Of a stretch of DNA of 8,775 nucleotides, positions 6,739 through 8,775 are shown piece after piece. Both the position numbers and the translations under genes were made by a program. Position 1 is the stretch's first letter, and the number at the start of each line of letters is the position of its first letter. The stretch is from Desulfobulbus sp. (GTDB lineage Bacteria > Desulfobacterota > Desulfobulbia > Desulfobulbales > Desulfobulbaceae), in contig JAUVLX010000135.1 of the NCBI GenBank assembly GCA_030600525.1, forward strand, positions 1 to 8,775. Direction: 5' to 3'. The notes below the pieces were generated by a model. The model did not search any database. It was not told the DNA's origin and saw nothing but the letters and a program-made list of their open reading frames with translations.

Positions 6739-8061
6739 TTAATTGATAGCAAGTGATAGAAAGTAGCCAATCACTGTAGCCGTAGTTACACCAATAAAAC
6801 CAGGCACTAAAAAGCTATGGTTTAATACATATTTACCGATTCTGGTTGTTCCTGATCGGTCAAAAGTTATAGCTGCAAGATCACTTGGGTAAAATGGAAA
6901 AAAGAAGTAGGCATAACACGCTGGTAACACTCCAATTAACACTTCAGGTGGGATTCCTAATGAGAAACCAAGAGGAAGCATAATGGTCAACACCGCTGCC
7001 TGACTTTTTAAGAAGATAGAAACAACAAACATCGCAATAGCAAATGTCCAAGGATAAACATTTACAACACCACTTATCATCTCAATAAGATAAGTCTTAT
7101 GGTGGCCTATAATGGTATCACTCATCCACGCAATACCGAAAATAATAATTACCGCAGTCATGCCAGCAATAAAGACGTTACTGTGTACAATTTTTTTAGG
7201 CTGAACTTTGGTGAAAATAAGAATGATCGCGCCAACAGAGAGCATTAAAAATTGAATTGCCACGGACATGTTAACACCCTCAGGCAGCAAGTTTAAATTT
7301 TTACCAAACATTGCTACGAAGATAACGGTCAAAATACCAAAAGCAAATACGGTCAGCCCTTTTTTCGCTGATTTATCATCAACTAGTCCATCTTCCGTCT
7401 CTGAGCCTATGTCGATCAATTCATTACGGAACTCTTCATCTTGACAACGCGCTATAAATTCTTCATCTTTATCGAGATCTTTTCCCCGCTTAAGACTCCA
7501 TGTACATGCCACGAGTAAACCAATTAATGTTGCTGGGATTGTAACGCTTAAGACATCGATTAAGCTGATGTCTAATTTATTATCAGCAGCTGTAGCCATC
7601 ACTACTGCAGCAGCTGCCGCAATCGGGCTTGCGGTAATACCCATTTGTGATGCCACAGATGCTATAGCCATCGGGCGCTCTGGGCGTATCCCTTTTTTGT
7701 AAGCGACATCATAAATAACAGGTAGAAGAGGATAAACGGAATGCCCAGTACCAACAAGAACAGTGAGTGAATATGTGCACAGTGGGCCGAGGAATACAAT
7801 TTGATTTGGATGTTTACGCAATAGCTTTTCTGCATATTTTACTAACAACCTTAAGCCACCTGTTGCTTCAAGGGTTGCTGAGGCAGCGACAACTGCGAGA
7901 ATGATCAACATAACACTGACAGGCGGCGTACCTGGGGCTATTCCAAATACAAAGGCTAACACTGATACACCTAATCCACCAAGAAGACCAAATGCGATTC
8001 CTCCATGTCGAATACCGACAAATATAACTAGCAGTAGCAATGCCATATGAACATAAAACAT
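6739..8061 (-). CDS. dcuB: Anaerobic C4-dicarboxylate transporter, DcuA/DcuB family
   Basis: Inner-membrane carrier (TC 2.A.13) for fumarate, succinate, malate and aspartate; under anaerobic conditions relatives exchange external fumarate or aspartate for succinate. The 440 residues match the 433-446 of E. coli DcuA and DcuB. Clear family blocks, in order: RHGGIAFGLLGGLG (18-31), PVSVMLIILAVVAASATLEA (47-66), VGTGHSVYPLLPVIYDVA (103-120), IRPERPMAIAS (125-135), ITASPI (142-147), RGKDLDKDEEF (192-202) and YPSDLAAITFDRSGTT (391-406) with NHSF near 414-417. A charged cytoplasmic loop covers about 190-235. The start at 8061 is preceded by AGAGG and AAGG. It is the first gene of a two-gene operon with gltS. 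DcuA and DcuB cannot be told apart reliably by reading, so the gene symbol is tentative; the family is certain. Confidence 0.9.
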   Translation of the reverse strand: MFYVHMALLLLVIFVGIRHGGIAFGLLGGLGVSVLAFVFGIAPGTPPVSVMLIILAVVAASATLEATGGLRLLVKYAEKLLRKHPNQIVFLGPLCTYSLTVLVGTGHSVYPLLPVIYDVAYKKGIRPERPMAIASVASQMGITASPIAAAAAVVMATAADNKLDISLIDVLSVTIPATLIGLLVACTWSLKRGKDLDKDEEFIARCQDEEFRNELIDIGSETEDGLVDDKSAKKGLTVFAFGILTVIFVAMFGKNLNLLPEGVNMSVAIQFLMLSVGAIILIFTKVQPKKIVHSNVFIAGMTAVIIIFGIAWMSDTIIGHHKTYLIEMISGVVNVYPWTFAIAMFVVSIFLKSQAAVLTIMLPLGFSLGIPPEVLIGVLPACYAYFFFPFYPSDLAAITFDRSGTTRIGKYVLNHSFLVPGFIGVTTATVIGYFLSLAIN

Positions 8062-8145
8062 CCTTATTCCTCTCTGTTAATTTATTGGGCTTTCAATACG
8101 TTTTCGGACGAACAAAACAGTCAACATCCAAACAGTTGCTAATTA

Positions 8146-8174
8146 TTTTTAATGACAACAGAAAATTTTATCAA
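8146..8174 (-). promoter_or_regulatory. Possible promoter of the dcu-gltS operon
   Basis: On the minus strand TTGATA (8174-8169) and TAAAAA (8151-8146) are separated by 17 bases, about 85 bases upstream of the Dcu start. A perfect TTGACA (8190-8185) lies just above, but its nearest -10-like hexamer is only 14 bases away. The surrounding sequence is very AT-rich, so chance matches are likely. No clear FNR (TTGAT-N4-ATCAA) or DcuR site was seen. Confidence 0.3.
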
Positions 8175-8190
8175 ATATTTTGTATGTCAA

Positions 8191-8426
8191 TTTAGGTTAA
8201 GAAATTAGTGCTGGTACTCACCCACTGGCGAGCAATAACCAATTCCTTCCCGATAAACGGGATTTCCGAGGTTGTGGATTTAGCTCGGCACGACTGGAAG
8301 TATCTTCTTTCTGAATATGTACAGTTTGTATACGTAACAACCCTGTTTTTTCCTGTTGATTTAGTTGGTTACCTGCAACTAATTTTTCTCATTATATCCT
8401 TGTAAGTCAAGGGTTATCTCAGAATT
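8191..8426. other. Intergenic stretch with no recognisable gene
   Basis: This part of the 447-bp region between the Dcu gene and the recombinase fragment shows no family that I recognise on either strand. It holds a small dyad, TCCCG (8248-8252) and CGGGA (8258-8262), with a 5-base loop and no T-run. A plus-strand reading frame of 65 codons (8208-8405) has no ribosome binding site and no recognisable motif, so it is not called as a gene. Confidence 0.5.
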
Positions 8427-8478
8427 GAGCGAAGTCAGGGGCCGCTTGTGAGAATGGGCCCCCTCCCCCTTATCGCTC
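8427..8478. repeat. Nested GC-rich inverted repeat downstream of the recombinase fragment
   Basis: Two sets of arms share one centre: outer GAGCGA (8427-8432) with TCGCTC (8473-8478), inner GGGGCC (8438-8443) with GGCCCC (8457-8462), around a 13-base loop. It starts about 30 bases beyond the recombinase stop and is much more GC-rich than its surroundings. It may be the end of the mobile element that carried the recombinase, or a transcription stop. Relatives of this recombinase are often found next to IS91-type transposases, whose ends form hairpins, but no IS91 transposase is present here. Confidence 0.45.
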
Positions 8479-8508
8479 GTCGGAGCAAGTGGTTCCTGGC
8501 GGAGCGGT

Positions 8509-8709
8509 TTAACACCTCATATTCCACGAGGTCAACGATCCCTTTACTTCCATGATCCTAGTCATAGCCTGGTAATAGTCCATACGTGCCTTCTGGTTTG
8601 ATAGGCGGGCATAGCGCATTGTCGTCTTGATTTTACTATGACCAAGCAGATACTGAATCGTAACAATGTCGGCACCAGCGTTGAGCAGATCAGTGGCCAT
8701 CGTATGGCG
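8509..8709 (-). pseudogene. Tyrosine recombinase (phage integrase family), C-terminal fragment
   Basis: Site-specific recombinases of this family cut and rejoin DNA through a tyrosine nucleophile. Only the last 66 or so residues remain. The reading begins in the Arg-His-Thr of the HxLRH box (8709-8701), then MATDLLNAGADIVTIQYLLG, with LLGHS carrying the conserved His, and TTMRYARLS carrying the nucleophilic Tyr. It ends with the QKARMDYYQAM tail common in small integrases found beside IS91-type elements. Upstream, in-frame sequence is not recombinase-like and reaches a TGA at 8724-8722, so the N-terminal domain and the first catalytic Arg are missing. The break falls at the inverted-repeat cluster at 8703-8764. 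It cannot be active by itself. Confidence 0.75.
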
Positions 8710-8738
8710 ATTATGCCGATATCAGCATAATCGCCATA
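8703..8738. repeat. 14-bp perfect inverted repeat at the recombinase break
   Basis: TATGGCGATTATGC (8703-8716) and GCATAATCGCCATA (8725-8738) are exact complements around an 8-base loop, CGATATCA. Inside the loop GATATC is itself a palindrome, so the dyad is nearly 18 bp per arm with one mismatch. The left arm overlaps the first codons of the recombinase fragment. This is the strongest symmetry in the window and probably a protein-binding or element-end site. Confidence 0.7.
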
Positions 8739-8764
8739 ATGCCGACATCCTGATTATGCCGACA
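8709..8764. repeat. Three ATGCCGA direct repeats at the window edge
   Basis: ATGCCGA occurs at 8713-8719, 8739-8745 and 8756-8762, all in the same direction. The first and third are embedded in GATTATGCCGA (8709 and 8752), and the second and third continue as ATGCCGACA. Spacings are 26 and 17 bases. With the overlapping inverted repeat they form a compact array like the end of a mobile element or a recombinase/transposase binding region. The array may continue past the window. Confidence 0.55.
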
Positions 8765-8775
8765 ACGCTCGTTAC

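Noticed and set aside
6714..6770. Upstream ATG at 6770 as the gltS start
   Set aside because: It would overlap the end of the Dcu gene by 32 bases and add 19 residues absent from GltS; the ATG at 6713 fits the family better.
8208..8405. 65-codon plus-strand reading frame upstream of the Dcu gene
   Set aside because: It has no ribosome binding site, no recognisable motif and no operon context.
8703..8764. CRISPR array at the right edge
   Set aside because: The repeat units are only 7-12 bases, unevenly spaced at 26 and 17 bases and partly inverted, unlike a CRISPR.

Overview
The window comes from a Gram-negative bacterium, most likely an anaerobic or facultative proteobacterium. PstS has a Sec signal peptide, PstA has the long proteobacterial N-terminal domain, there is a DcuA/DcuB-family anaerobic C4-dicarboxylate carrier, and the phosphofructokinase is of the long PKTIDND type. 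A deltaproteobacterial (Desulfobulbales-like) origin would fit, but this is inference; no rRNA or other lineage marker is present.

Left part (1-3383, minus strand): a high-affinity phosphate uptake operon read right to left as pstC, pstA, pstS. pstS runs off the left edge; pstB and phoU are not in the window and may lie beyond it. Putting the binding-protein gene after both permease genes is unusual. A 96-bp gap holding a 7-bp hairpin and a perfect TATAAT separates pstA from pstS. Upstream of pstC lies an 11-bp-phased set of CTGTTA-like units that resembles a PhoB (Pho box) array.

Middle (3384-5486): a divergent plus-strand 6-phosphofructokinase gene with a consensus-like promoter and a strong ribosome binding site. 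The gene is complete but split by a one-base deletion near codon 111, just after the start of the glycine-rich nucleotide-binding loop. Downstream is a decayed IS3-family remnant in which only the helix-turn-helix part of orfA is recognisable.

Right part (5487-8061, minus strand): a two-gene transport operon, a DcuA/DcuB-family C4-dicarboxylate carrier followed 25 bp later by a GltS sodium/glutamate symporter. Together they would move fumarate, succinate, malate or aspartate and glutamate across the inner membrane. To the eye this pair is more AT-rich than the pst genes, and it lies between two mobile-element remnants.

Right edge (8062-8775): an intergenic stretch with a probable promoter for the transport operon, a GC-rich nested inverted repeat, the C-terminal fragment of a tyrosine recombinase, and a compact set of inverted and direct repeats that replaces the upstream part of that recombinase. 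No CRISPR array, tRNA, rRNA or clearly new multi-gene system is visible. The points most worth a second look are the phosphofructokinase frameshift, the Pho-box-like array, the pst gene order, and the recombinase-repeat junction.
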